Below, one piece after another: positions 45,523 through 54,234 of a DNA stretch of 64,000 bases (positions are counted from its first letter, which is position 1; each line of letters starts with the position of its first letter). The translations under genes were made by a program, and so were the position numbers. The notes under the pieces are model-generated. The model was not told where the DNA came from and ran no database searches. It was given only the letters and a program-made list of their open reading frames with translations. Origin of the DNA: Clostridiaceae bacterium HFYG-1003 (lineage in GTDB: Bacteria > Bacillota > Clostridia > Clostridiales > Clostridiaceae); assembly GCA_024579835.1 (NCBI GenBank), contig CP102060.1, forward strand, positions 992,001-1,056,000, read 5' to 3'.

Positions 45523-45640
45523 ACACCATTCTCCGGCTGCGGCCTGGCAGCCAGCCAAAAGCCAGATAACCATTCATACCCATTCAAACCAATCAAACAT
45601 AGCAAAGTAAACCGCGTGACTGTAACGTCATGCAACAGTG

Positions 45641-45693
45641 AGCCCGCCGGGGAACGTCCGAATTAAGGACGATCCCCGGCGGGCTTGTTCTTT
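45641..45693 (+). terminator. Intrinsic terminator after prs
   Basis: AGCCCGCCGGGGA (45641-45653) and TCCCCGGCGGGCT (45673-45685) form a 13-bp GC-rich stem, with an inner CGTCC/GGACG pair extending it, followed by TGTTCTTT. Confidence 0.9.
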
Positions 45694-45937
45694 AAGCTGA
45701 TGATTGAAATAGGGGCAATAGTGAAAGAAATGCTTATCCATGAAATCGATTTGATTTGCAATGGAACAATCGTTTCGTTATGAGGTTGATAACTATAATG
45801 AGAAATATTCGTGCTATTTGGTGAAAATAATACAAAAAACTGATTTTCTTTCTTTTGCTTTTCCGTTATGATTATATAGGTACTTTTGGGGATGCCCAGG
45901 CGCATCCGTTATTCAATCAAAAGAGGAGCAACAAAAG

Positions 45938-46654
45938 ATGAAGTATTTAGAACTGGCCAATTCAAACATCATGTTTGTCCTGGTTGCGCTCACCATCCTT
46001 GTGGTCGTGCTGCAATCCCTGCTGTTTATCCGGAAAGCGCTTAAGCGAGCCGATGAACTGGGAATCGAGAAACCCGTCGTGAAAAAAGTCATTACCAACA
46101 GCGCTATTTTTTCCATCGTTCCTTCACTCCCGATCCTGGTCATGATGTTTGCCCTGGCCATACCCTTGGGCAAGTACTTCCCCTGGCTGAGACTGTCAGT
46201 GGTTGGCTCTGCAGTCTATGAAAGCATGGCTGCCAATGTAGCGGTCGTCAATATGGGACTGAAAGACATTTCCGATCCAGGCCTGACTCCGACCATCTTT
46301 GGAATCGTCCTATGGGTCATGACCCTTGGGATCATCTGGGGCATTGTCTTCAATATCTTCTTTATGGGCAAGCTCGATGCCATGACCAAGAAAGCCAAAT
46401 CCAGGCAAAGCAATTTCATGCCGATTTTTTCAGCGGCACTCTTTGCCGGCATGCTGGCCGTACTGTCCATTCCCTACATTGCCAACACCGCCAAGCCGAC
46501 TGCCATGGTGACCTTCCTTGTCTCCGGACTGGCGGTCCTGGCAGCTGAACAGCTCAGCAAAACAACAAAAATCAGCCTGATCAAGGATTTCTCCCTGCCC
46601 ATTGCCCTCATAGTAGGCATGGGAGCAGCGATCCTGTTCAGCAATCTGGCCTAA
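45938..46654 (+). CDS. DUF5058-like membrane protein
   Basis: A 238-residue integral membrane protein with six or seven hydrophobic segments. It starts KYLELANSNIMFVLVALTILVVVLQSLLFIRKALKRADELGI and contains NSAIFSIVPSLPILVMMFALAIPLGKYFPWLRLSVVGSAVYE, which I recognise as the DUF5058 family. RBS is GAGGAGC. Twelve bases separate it from a second membrane protein, and an M20 amidohydrolase follows. This suggests a two-component transporter or permease for an amide-linked substrate that the amidohydrolase cleaves. The substrate is unknown. Confidence 0.78.
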   Translation: MKYLELANSNIMFVLVALTILVVVLQSLLFIRKALKRADELGIEKPVVKKVITNSAIFSIVPSLPILVMMFALAIPLGKYFPWLRLSVVGSAVYESMAANVAVVNMGLKDISDPGLTPTIFGIVLWVMTLGIIWGIVFNIFFMGKLDAMTKKAKSRQSNFMPIFSAALFAGMLAVLSIPYIANTAKPTAMVTFLVSGLAVLAAEQLSKTTKISLIKDFSLPIALIVGMGAAILFSNLA

Positions 46655-46666
46655 AGGAGGTTACTC

Positions 46667-47359
46667 ATGACATCGAAAGACTTCAATCAGTCATCCATGG
46701 ATTATGATCGTTCCATCAACCGGCTAGGCCGGATCACCAGCATCATCGCCCTGGCCTTCATGATTGCCGTTCCCCTGGGAATTCAGATCTACTTCAAACT
46801 GGACATCAAAGTCTCCGAGATCCTGTTTGCCAGCTCCAGCCTCATTGCCATGTTCCTGCCCATGGCCGTTGTGGAGAATATTTCCTACTATCCCGTCCTG
46901 GGAGCCGGCGGCATCTACTTAGGCAGCATCACCGGCAACATTCTCAACATGAAACTGCCCTGCGCCATCTCCGGCATGAAGATCGCCGAAGTCGAACAAG
47001 GCAGCCGGGAAGGGGAGGCCATCGCACTCCTGGCTGTAGGCGTCTCCTCTGTTGTAAACACCGTCATTCTGTTTCTGGGCATGTTCGTCCTGGGCAGCTT
47101 CATACTCCCCATCCTCCAGGCCCCGGTGCTCAAGCCCGGCTTTGACAACATCACCCCAGCCATCCTGGGAGCCATTGCCATCCCAAATCTTGTGCGCAAG
47201 CCCAAGCTTTCTCTCTTCCCTCTGGCGCTGGCACTCCTTGCCTACCTGGTCATCGGGCCGGCTCAGTTCGGCAAAGTACAGAGCTACGTCCTCATCGGCG
47301 TCATGCTCCTGTCCGTCGGCTTGGCCTGGTTCAACTACAGGAGGAAAGCTCAGGCCTGA
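46667..47359 (+). CDS. Membrane protein paired with the DUF5058-like protein
   Basis: 230 residues, with about six hydrophobic segments after a short polar N-terminus. Recognisable stretches are LIAMFLPMAVVENISYYPVLGAGGIYLGSITGNILNMKLPCAISGMKIAEVEQG and ITPAILGAIAIPNLVRKPKL. I cannot name a family. Its tight spacing and AAAGGAGG ribosome site, together with partner-like size, suggest that it works with the preceding protein as one membrane complex. Confidence 0.7.
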   Translation: MTSKDFNQSSMDYDRSINRLGRITSIIALAFMIAVPLGIQIYFKLDIKVSEILFASSSLIAMFLPMAVVENISYYPVLGAGGIYLGSITGNILNMKLPCAISGMKIAEVEQGSREGEAIALLAVGVSSVVNTVILFLGMFVLGSFILPILQAPVLKPGFDNITPAILGAIAIPNLVRKPKLSLFPLALALLAYLVIGPAQFGKVQSYVLIGVMLLSVGLAWFNYRRKAQA

Positions 47360-47367
47360 TATAACAA

Positions 47368-47450
47368 AGGTCAAACGTCAAAAGGTCAAAAGGTCATAAG
47401 TTCAAATGGCCAAACGTCAGAAGGTCAGAAGGTCAGAAAGCTCAATAAAT
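47368..47450. repeat. Short degenerate direct repeats between membrane-protein and amidohydrolase genes
   Basis: AGGTCAAA, AGGTCAGA and related 8-12 base units (AAACGTCAAAAGGTCA, AAACGTCAGAAGGTCA) recur about eight times. There is no coding potential. It could be slippage-derived filler or a protein-binding array. Confidence 0.6.
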
Positions 47451-47492
47451 CAAAGAGATCCCATCTCATGCAATCATCCCTAGGAGGCAGCC

Positions 47493-48926
47493 ATGACAAT
47501 GAAAGAAACTGCAGTACAGTACTTAGATAACAATTTAGACCGGTTCACCCAGCTCAGCGATCTGATCTGGGACAACCCGGAAAACCGGTTCCATCTGCCC
47601 ATCTCGGCGCAGGCACTGATTGATGCGTTATCGGAGGCTGGATTTGAGATCCAGCGGGAGATCGCCGGGATGCCTGACGCGTTTATCGCCACCTGGGGCA
47701 CCGGCAAGCCGGTGATCGGCTTCCTGGGTGAATACGATGCATTGCCGAATCTCAGCCAGGTCGCAGACCTCGTCCAGAAGCAGCCCCAGATCCCGGGAGA
47801 AAGCGGCCATGGCTGCGGTCATCATGTGCTCGGTACGGGTGCTTTGGCCGCCGCCCTGGCCGTCAAGGAAGCTCTGGCAGGGGATGAAGCAAAGGCGACC
47901 ATCCGCTTCTTCGGCTGCCCAGCCGAAGAAGGCGGATCCGGAAAGGCCTTCATGGCCCGGGCCGGCGTCTTCGACGGCCTCGATGCCATCATTACCTGGC
48001 ACCCCATGACCGAGAACCGGATCTGGGGAACCAGCAGCTTGGCCAATTTCCAGGTATACTTCAACTTCAAGGGAACCAGCGCTCATGCCGCAGCAGCCCC
48101 CCATCAAGGACGCAGTGCCCTGGATGCCGCCGAGCTGATGAACATCGGAGTCAACTACCTTAGAGAACACATCCTCCCCACCGCCCGAGTCCACTATGCC
48201 TACGTCGATGCCGGCGGACCAGCTCCCAATGTGGTCCAGCCAACCGCCAGCCTGCTCTACTTCATCCGGGCACCCAGATCCCTGGAAGTCAAAGAAATCT
48301 ATGATCGGGTAGTCAAGATTGCTCAGGGCGCAGCCCTGATGACCGAAACCCAGCTTGAAATCGTCTGGGACAGCGCCTGCTCCGAATACATCGTCAATGA
48401 CCGCCTGGGCCGGGTTATGTATGCCAACATGGAAGCACTGGGAGAAATCGACTATACTCAGGAAGAGCTGGATTACGCCAAAGCCTACTGGAACAGCCTG
48501 GACGAAGCCTCCCAAAACAATGCCAAAGGCTCTGTCCGCAACATCTACTTCAACTCCGACAAAGCCGAACTCGAACAAATCATGGCCAGCCCCATAGCCC
48601 GAAAGCTGGCACCCTACAAAGTGACCGATGAGGCGATTCCAGGCTCCACCGATGTCGGAGATGCCAGCTTCAACGCCCCCACGGTGCAGCTTACCTCTGC
48701 CTGTTATCCGCTGGGAACCGCACCCCATTCCTGGCAGTGGGTTGCCTGCGGCAAGTCCACCATGGTCCATAAAGGCATGCTCTACGCCGCTAAAGCCATG
48801 GCCATGACCGCACTGGATCTTCTGAACGATCCCCAGGCTCTCCTCGAAGCCAAAGCAGAGTTTGACGACCGCCTGGGCGACCAGCGCTACAAGTGCTATA
48901 TACCGGATGAGGTTCAACCCCGCTAG
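47493..48926 (+). CDS. M20-family amidohydrolase (AbgB-like)
   Basis: A 477-residue metallo-amidohydrolase, starting at ATG 47493 after GGAGGCAG. Metal ligands are in GESGHGCGHHVLGTGALAAA (Cys/His), FFGCPAEEGGSGKAFMARAG (Glu pair) and WHPMTEN. GTSAHAAAAPHQGRSALDAAELMNIGVNYLREHI is the dimerisation-domain motif, and STDVGDASFNAPTVQL the terminal ligand region. It resembles p-aminobenzoyl-glutamate hydrolase subunit AbgB and Firmicute relatives of unknown substrate. It is cytoplasmic by absence of a signal peptide and probably processes what the two upstream membrane proteins import. Confidence 0.88.
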   Translation: MTMKETAVQYLDNNLDRFTQLSDLIWDNPENRFHLPISAQALIDALSEAGFEIQREIAGMPDAFIATWGTGKPVIGFLGEYDALPNLSQVADLVQKQPQIPGESGHGCGHHVLGTGALAAALAVKEALAGDEAKATIRFFGCPAEEGGSGKAFMARAGVFDGLDAIITWHPMTENRIWGTSSLANFQVYFNFKGTSAHAAAAPHQGRSALDAAELMNIGVNYLREHILPTARVHYAYVDAGGPAPNVVQPTASLLYFIRAPRSLEVKEIYDRVVKIAQGAALMTETQLEIVWDSACSEYIVNDRLGRVMYANMEALGEIDYTQEELDYAKAYWNSLDEASQNNAKGSVRNIYFNSDKAELEQIMASPIARKLAPYKVTDEAIPGSTDVGDASFNAPTVQLTSACYPLGTAPHSWQWVACGKSTMVHKGMLYAAKAMAMTALDLLNDPQALLEAKAEFDDRLGDQRYKCYIPDEVQPR

Positions 48927-49072
48927 CGACCATTCGATGAGATGATCCCTTGACAATCAATCGGTCAAATAGTAGATCAGATCATTTGAAAAAGGAAATA
49001 CCCAAGGCAGATGGTATCCACCTTTAGTTTCTGAAGTGAAGAAGTGAAATTCCTCAGGTCAATCAAAGTTGT

Positions 49073-49128
49073 TTAAAGCCCATTCATTCATCCTTTCAGG
49101 GTGTTCGAATGGGCTTTAAGCAACTTTT
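49073..49128 (+). terminator. Intrinsic terminator downstream of the amidohydrolase gene
   Basis: TTAAAGCCCATTC (49073-49085) pairs with GAATGGGCTTTAA (49107-49119) in a 13-bp stem, followed by GCAACTTTTT. Confidence 0.8.
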
Positions 49129-49341
49129 TCCATTTCCAAACGAGTCATGATCAGCAGAAACGGAAACCGAATAGATCCTCCGGGACTTAAGCGATTGATC
49201 TTTTGAGTCCATGTTCGAGCGCTTTTTTTATTTTTCGAGAGACCATTGGTTCCTTGATGAATTCCAGGAAGTTTCTTCAGCATATGAACGAAAGAATAAG
49301 TGTATCTGAGCTTGCTAGTTATATTTAAGATTAAATTTAAC

Positions 49342-49370
49342 TTTACCTCTTATCGATGTGCTGGTATAAT
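49342..49370 (+). promoter_or_regulatory. Candidate sigma-A promoter for the WG-repeat gene
   Basis: TTTACC (49342-49347), 17 bases, then TATAAT (49365-49370). This implies a leader of about 170 bases before ATG 49545, with no recognisable riboswitch. Confidence 0.5.
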
Positions 49371-49544
49371 TAGGCAAATATAATTACAAATACTGATTTT
49401 ATTGAGCTTTATAAGTTTATTTGATTATTATTTTTAATCCATCCATTAATCTCATGATAAATTAACTTGTTCTAAGCCAAGCGAGTATTTCTCATCCTTT
49501 GGGGGAATAATAAACATATCAACAAAATAAGGAGATGAATAAAG

Positions 49545-50771
49545 ATGAAAAGAAAATCAACCTCAGAAATCGATCAAAAGAAAATCGAATCCTCAAATCA
49601 AGAACTATCCGGTGATCATTGTGGATGTACAATTTATGATTGTGAGTTTGACAGATATCAAGAAGGAGTCGTCTGTTCGAATAAAATCTTTGCTGTTCAA
49701 GATAACGGGAGTTTAGTACCGCCGAAAAATTTGATTTGCGAACATATTGATTATGGTATGGTGCAATTTTTCATGGGAATCTTGGAAGATGAAGCGGAAG
49801 TCTACTCGCATCCTAGAAAGTGGGGTTATTTTGATTATGATACAGGGAATATTGTAATAGCACCTCAATATGATTATGCGGGATGTTTTTATGGAGAATT
49901 AGCTCGGGTTATTAAAGCGGAGAAAATAGGATTTATTGATCCTGAAGGCACTGAGGTTATCAGCATAATCTGGGACGAAGTGAAAATAGGACACAATAAA
50001 TGGGAATACATTGGTGTAGAATGGGTAGAGGAATGTGATCCTTGGGCTGTTCGAAATGGTGATAAATGGGGGTATATCAATCAAAAAGGTGAGGTAGTAA
50101 TCCCACTGGAATTTGACCACGCTGAAACGTTTGAGGAAGATCGGGCGGAAGTAAAAATCGGAGATAAATATGGATATATCAACAAGAAAGGAGAACTTGC
50201 AATTAGCCCGGAGTACGAGAAAGTGTATCCTTTCCGGTGCGTAGAAATGGAGCAGGCGAAAAGTTGTTATATCGCTCTAGTCAAGAAAGATGGAAAATTT
50301 GGATTCATAGATGAAGAGGGGAATCGTATTACAGAATGTATCTTTGATAAAGCATTTGAATATAGTAATATAGGTTTTTCGGCAGTAAAGCTGAACGACA
50401 AGTGGAGCTTGATCAATACTTCGGGTGATTATGTAATATATAACAAATTTGATGATTTTTGTTACTATTATGGCCGTTTATGCGAAACGGGCTCTATTTC
50501 CAAAGCCAATTGGCTGCATTTACCAAGTCAGGGAAAAGAACCCAGGAGTGATGTATATTTTGTTGTTAAGGTTAATCATCAGTGGGGTCTAATGGACATT
50601 GATTTTAATGTCTTCTTGCCAGAGAAAAACAAACGATTCATCGAGTTTAAAGGATATATAATTCACTTACAAAATGGGATAGTAACAAAGATGCGTAAAA
50701 TTGCTGGTAGTGATGTAAAGACCGAAGTAAAAATGCAGCCTGATTGGGAAAATCAACCCCCTAAAGATTGA
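49545..50771 (+). CDS. WG-repeat protein
   Basis: 408 residues from ATG 49545, behind AAGGAGATG. The protein is built of about seven WG repeats (beta units of about 25-40 residues): KWGYFDYDTGNIVIAPQYD, KIGFIDPEGTEVI, KWGYINQKGEVVIPLEFDHA, KYGYINKKGELAISPEYEK, KFGFIDEEGNRITECIFDKA, KWSLINTSGDYVIY and QWGLMDIDF. There is no signal peptide or membrane segment, so it is probably cytoplasmic. WG repeats form beta-propeller-like scaffolds of unclear function. It is followed nine bases later by a gene of unknown function, probably one transcript. Confidence 0.88.
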   Translation: MKRKSTSEIDQKKIESSNQELSGDHCGCTIYDCEFDRYQEGVVCSNKIFAVQDNGSLVPPKNLICEHIDYGMVQFFMGILEDEAEVYSHPRKWGYFDYDTGNIVIAPQYDYAGCFYGELARVIKAEKIGFIDPEGTEVISIIWDEVKIGHNKWEYIGVEWVEECDPWAVRNGDKWGYINQKGEVVIPLEFDHAETFEEDRAEVKIGDKYGYINKKGELAISPEYEKVYPFRCVEMEQAKSCYIALVKKDGKFGFIDEEGNRITECIFDKAFEYSNIGFSAVKLNDKWSLINTSGDYVIYNKFDDFCYYYGRLCETGSISKANWLHLPSQGKEPRSDVYFVVKVNHQWGLMDIDFNVFLPEKNKRFIEFKGYIIHLQNGIVTKMRKIAGSDVKTEVKMQPDWENQPPKD

Positions 50772-50779
50772 GGAGAATA

Positions 50780-51481
50780 ATGGATAAAGATAAGATAGTA
50801 ACTTGCGGTCTGACTGAAACGGAATTTCAATTTGTAAGTGAAGCTCTTTGGGATGAATCGATCGAAATCTTTCAGGAAAACAGCCCTATGGATTCAGTGA
50901 TGAAACATAGGGTGTTTGCTCTGATCTTGAATTTGGATGGGGCTACGTCGGAAGAACTTGATTTCATCCAGGGATATTACGATGAAATGATCTGGTTTTC
51001 CGAGACGCTTATTTTTTTCGGGGAAATGAAGTCAAAGTGGAACGTAACAGGCCAAGTTATTTACGCTCAGGACCTGAGAACAATAGTGCCTGACCTCAGA
51101 AATATCCTCCAGGCGGCCTATTCCAAAACCCGAAATAATGAAAACTTTCGTCAAGGACTTATTCGCGCTTTTCAGCTGGCAAGAGAAATTAGAAATCGAC
51201 CTGGAGTAACGACCGAAAGACTTTCAGAAGAATTTTCTTTACCGGAAAATCTCATCCACTGGTACATATTACTGCTTCAATCCGCTTCGGAAGTTATTGA
51301 TTACGACCCAGAAACCGGTGGGTGGCATTACTTAATGCAAGAACCTGGTTCAATGGAGCAGAGGATTCGATCAGAATTAGCTAACCAGGCTATGAACAAC
51401 GAACTGAAAGGCTTTATAAAATATAAAGACAACTCCAGCCAATTAGTGGAGCTCATTGACAGAGAATTAAGAAAGCGCTGA
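50780..51481 (+). CDS. Hypothetical protein, operon partner of the WG-repeat protein
   Basis: 233 residues from ATG 50780; the AGGAG overlapping the previous stop fixes the start. I recognise no family. The protein is acidic and mostly helical. LAREIRNRPGVTTERLSEEFSLPENLIHWYILLLQSASEVIDYDPETGGWHYL (residues about 135-190) looks like a winged-helix fold, which would suggest nucleic-acid or protein binding. No signal peptide or transmembrane segment is seen. Confidence 0.65.
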   Translation: MDKDKIVTCGLTETEFQFVSEALWDESIEIFQENSPMDSVMKHRVFALILNLDGATSEELDFIQGYYDEMIWFSETLIFFGEMKSKWNVTGQVIYAQDLRTIVPDLRNILQAAYSKTRNNENFRQGLIRAFQLAREIRNRPGVTTERLSEEFSLPENLIHWYILLLQSASEVIDYDPETGGWHYLMQEPGSMEQRIRSELANQAMNNELKGFIKYKDNSSQLVELIDRELRKR

Positions 51482-51904
51482 TTCTCGTTCAAATCAGATT
51501 TTCGAAAGATAGTTGGATAGTGATTCCTACCTCATAATAACTAGTTCATCGTTATTAATAATCTTATGAGAATGGAGCCCATCAAGTAAGATATATTTTT
51601 AATAATAAAAGACTATTGGCTCGTCAATGGAAAACGCTGAGCTAATGGTTCTGTGCTTTGTTCCCAGTCAATTGTGTCACCTAATCATGCTAGAATTAGT
51701 AAGAAATAGTTATTAATCAAGAAAAGCCTGATATGTCTAGGATGTGCGTCAGTTAAGGCACGAAATTGTCTTTGTTCGATTTTAGTATTAATAAAGATAA
51801 AAGCTATCAGAATGGTTTAGGGCGGATTGCGCCAATGGATGGCGATTGACAGTGGAATGTTTCTTAGAATGAATAAAACCATGTATTAAAGAGGAGTGCA
51901 GATA
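51482..51904. other. AT-rich intergenic region
   Basis: 423 bases, no gene, no clear hairpin terminator and no recognised RNA. GAGGAG at 51891-51896 is the ribosome site of the next gene. Confidence 0.4.
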
Positions 51905-52645
51905 ATGGAGAAAAACTATTTACAACAGTTGGCAGAATGCAAAACGGAAGATGAGTTATTTATTTTATGGAAGAGTAAGCCCATTCATCGGACATCCTAC
52001 ATCGACAAAAAGCAAGCCATCGATTTGGAAATTAATCATCAGAAAGTATTCATCGCTGACGGTGTTGTAAACCCAGAAGAATGGGAGAAAGCCCCCAAGC
52101 GAGTCGCTTTTATCCTGAAAGAAGCTTATAGGGAAACATTCGACTGGGATTTGAAGTGGAAACTTAAGCATAACACCTTATGGGGGACGATATGGCCATC
52201 AGTAGCGGAATGGACCTATGGGATACACAACACGACCAAAGAGCACATCGCCGTGTATGATCCTGCTCTGGTTTCCAAGGAGGCAAATAACATCTGGACG
52301 AATCAAATAGCGGTGATTAATCTCAAAAAAAGCAGCGGTAAGTCAAAATCTAGCTATGCGGAAATATCGGCCTATGCTAAGGCTGATAAACAGGAAATAA
52401 GACGACAGCTTGAAATAGTTGATCCTGATATTATCGTCTGCGGCTATACCTTCGCTTCTCTGAATGAGGTCTATGATGGGAAGCTGATTAAGCAACAGAA
52501 GAACTGGTTTTGCTTTACGGAAGAAATCGGCGGGAAAAAGAGGTTGGTGATCGATTACTATCATCCAGCGAATCGGTACCCAAGACTGTTGAATTACTAC
52601 GGCCTTGTGAATATCTATCAAGAAGCACTTAGGTCTGAACAATAG
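51905..52645 (+). CDS. Hypothetical protein, possibly uracil-DNA glycosylase-like fold
   Basis: 246 residues from ATG 51905, spaced nine bases from GAGGAG; a GTG at 51896 inside the ribosome site is rejected. KRVAFILKEAYRETFDW, then DIIVCGYTFASLNEVYD and LVIDYYHPANRYPRLLNYYG follow the strand-loop order of UDG-superfamily proteins, where a conserved His-Pro ends the last motif. The active-site motif of true glycosylases is not evident, so catalysis is doubtful. It stands alone, with no operon partner. Confidence 0.55.
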   Translation: MEKNYLQQLAECKTEDELFILWKSKPIHRTSYIDKKQAIDLEINHQKVFIADGVVNPEEWEKAPKRVAFILKEAYRETFDWDLKWKLKHNTLWGTIWPSVAEWTYGIHNTTKEHIAVYDPALVSKEANNIWTNQIAVINLKKSSGKSKSSYAEISAYAKADKQEIRRQLEIVDPDIIVCGYTFASLNEVYDGKLIKQQKNWFCFTEEIGGKKRLVIDYYHPANRYPRLLNYYGLVNIYQEALRSEQ

Positions 52646-52796
52646 TCAGCGCGGATCCTGGTTTCCTCTGAATGGGTTAGGGATCCAACTTCCGTTCTTA
52701 GTCCTTTTGAAATGGTAATAGGATGAGCGGATAGCTGTCTTTTTTTTGATGTGCTTTCTGCTTGCCTGATTTTTATCATAAACCGGGAAAATTGCA

Positions 52797-52825
52797 TTGA
52801 CAGAACTCGGGTGGGAGTCTAATAT
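52797..52825 (+). promoter_or_regulatory. Promoter of the B12-controlled operon
   Basis: TTGACA (52797-52802), 17 bases, TAATAT (52820-52825): a near-consensus sigma-A promoter ending about 25 bases before the riboswitch. Confidence 0.8.
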
Positions 52826-52845
52826 GGGAATGTAACTGAATAACC

Positions 52846-53012
52846 ATCATCGAAGGTGCCCAAGAATTTGGGTGAAAAGGGAATGTGGTGAAAAACCACA
52901 GCAGCCCCCGCTACTGTATGTGTCTACGAACCTCAAGAAAACCACTCATCGGGAAGTCCGGTGGGGAAGGGTTGAGGCAAGGCCTGAAGACACGAGCCAG
53001 GAGACCTGCCTT
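52846..53012 (+). ncRNA. Cobalamin riboswitch (AdoCbl type)
   Basis: Conserved elements appear in order: GAAGGTGCCC, then GGGTGAAAAGGGAA, then GTGGTGAAAAACCAC, GCAGCCCCCGCTACTGT, GGAAGTCCGGTGGGG, and the B12 box in AGCCAGGAGACCTGCC (52995-53010). This is the standard adenosylcobalamin-sensing leader. It lies upstream of cobT-btuF-btuC-btuD and is followed by a terminator, so ligand binding should stop transcription of B12 uptake and assembly genes. Confidence 0.95.
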
Positions 53013-53071
53013 CCGTGGATCCTTAACATTTTCGGGTGGAAAATACTATTGGTTGAAATGATTAACTTCAT

Positions 53072-53101
53072 GAGCAGTAGGGCGACCGACTGCTCTTTTT
53101 G
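53072..53101 (+). terminator. Riboswitch expression-platform terminator
   Basis: GAGCAGT (53072-53078) and ACTGCTC (53089-53095) form a 7-bp stem followed directly by TTTTTG, 28 bases before the cobT start. This is the position expected for transcriptional attenuation by the cobalamin leader. Confidence 0.85.
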
Positions 53102-53128
53102 CTTTGATTCGACAAGGAATGTGATACG

Positions 53129-54232
53129 ATGAATTCTTTTAATTTCCAACCCAACGGCAGCGCCTTCGAACAAGAAATCGCTGCGGTCGTAAGCCGGATT
53201 GCTCCGATTGAAGCGGATTATCTGGCTCAAGCCCGAGAATACAATGACTCCCTGTGCAAGCCGCTGGGTTCATTGGGAAAGATGGAGGAGATCCGGGAGA
53301 GGATCTGGGCCATCACCCGGGGCAACCCTCAGCCGTTTCAAAAAGCGGTTGTGGTATATGCCGGGGACAATGGGGTCTGTCAGGAAGGCGTCTCGACCAA
53401 TCCGCAGGACATAACCTACAAGGTATGCCTGAATATCCTCAGCGGCCGTTCCGGCTTGGGCCGCATCGCCGCGTTCTATCACGTGGAGGTGTTCCTGGAG
53501 GATCTGGCCGTACTGGAAGATGTTGAGGGCCACACTACTTATAAGGTGCGGCGCTCCACGGACAACATGCGGCTTGGTCCGGCCATGAGCCGGGATGATG
53601 CCGCCCAGTACGTGCTGGCCGGCATCCGGAGAACTCAGGAACTGATCGACTCCGGCTACAACCTGATCGGAGCAGGGGAAATGGGCGTGGGCAACACCAC
53701 GACCTCCTCGGCGGTGATCAGTCTTTTAACCGGAGTTCCCCCTGAGGAAACCACGGGCTTTGGCTCCGGCCTGACCCGGGACGGCGTACGACATAAGGTG
53801 AATGTCGTACGCGATGCCCTGGCCATCAACGGACCCTATGGGGACATCCTGGACGCAGCGGCCAAGCTGGCCGGCGCGGACATCTGCGCCATGGCCGGAA
53901 CCTACCTGGCCTGCGCCGCCAACTCGATTCCCTTCGTACTCGATGGAGTCATCTCCATGGCTGCCCTGGCCCTGGCCCGCGGCTTCCACTCCGGCATCCT
54001 GGAGTACGCCTTTTCGTCCCATAAGACGAAAGAGTCCGGTGCCCGGGCGGTGGAGCAGGCCTTCGGCCTGCGCCCCATGCTCGACCTGGAAATGCGCCTG
54101 GGCGAAGGCTCCGGCTGCCCCCTGGCCATGAACCTCATGGAGTGCTCGATGTTCACCCTCGGCACCATGGCATCCTTTCATGATGTTTCAGTCAACAAAC
54201 AGGATTATGTAGATATCCGGGAGGAAAAATAA
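53129..54232 (+). CDS. cobT: Nicotinate-nucleotide--dimethylbenzimidazole phosphoribosyltransferase
   Basis: A 367-residue enzyme making alpha-ribazole-5'-phosphate from a benzimidazole base and nicotinate mononucleotide. Motifs are NDSLCKPLGSLGKMEEI near the N-terminus, VVYAGDNGVCQEGVS, NLIGAGEMGVGNTTTSSAVISLLTG, GAGEMG-GNTT being diagnostic of CobT, and the C-terminal LDLEMRLGEGSGCPLAMNLMECS. It acts with the CobU and CobS encoded at 43-44 kb. AAGGAA precedes ATG 53129. It is the first gene behind the riboswitch. Confidence 0.95.
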   Translation: MNSFNFQPNGSAFEQEIAAVVSRIAPIEADYLAQAREYNDSLCKPLGSLGKMEEIRERIWAITRGNPQPFQKAVVVYAGDNGVCQEGVSTNPQDITYKVCLNILSGRSGLGRIAAFYHVEVFLEDLAVLEDVEGHTTYKVRRSTDNMRLGPAMSRDDAAQYVLAGIRRTQELIDSGYNLIGAGEMGVGNTTTSSAVISLLTGVPPEETTGFGSGLTRDGVRHKVNVVRDALAINGPYGDILDAAAKLAGADICAMAGTYLACAANSIPFVLDGVISMAALALARGFHSGILEYAFSSHKTKESGARAVEQAFGLRPMLDLEMRLGEGSGCPLAMNLMECSMFTLGTMASFHDVSVNKQDYVDIREEK

Positions 54233-54234
54233 CC

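Larger units (their letters stand above)
48927..49544. other. 618-base intergenic region with terminator and promoter
   Basis: It contains the terminator at 49073-49128 and a promoter-like pair at 49342-49370. There is no gene. Base composition becomes AT-rich from about 49300, continuing into the WG-repeat gene block, which suggests a distinct segment. Confidence 0.6.

Noticed and set aside
47628-48956. 442-codon minus-strand open frame
   Set aside because: It is antisense to the M20 amidohydrolase, a GC-rich shadow frame without a family match.
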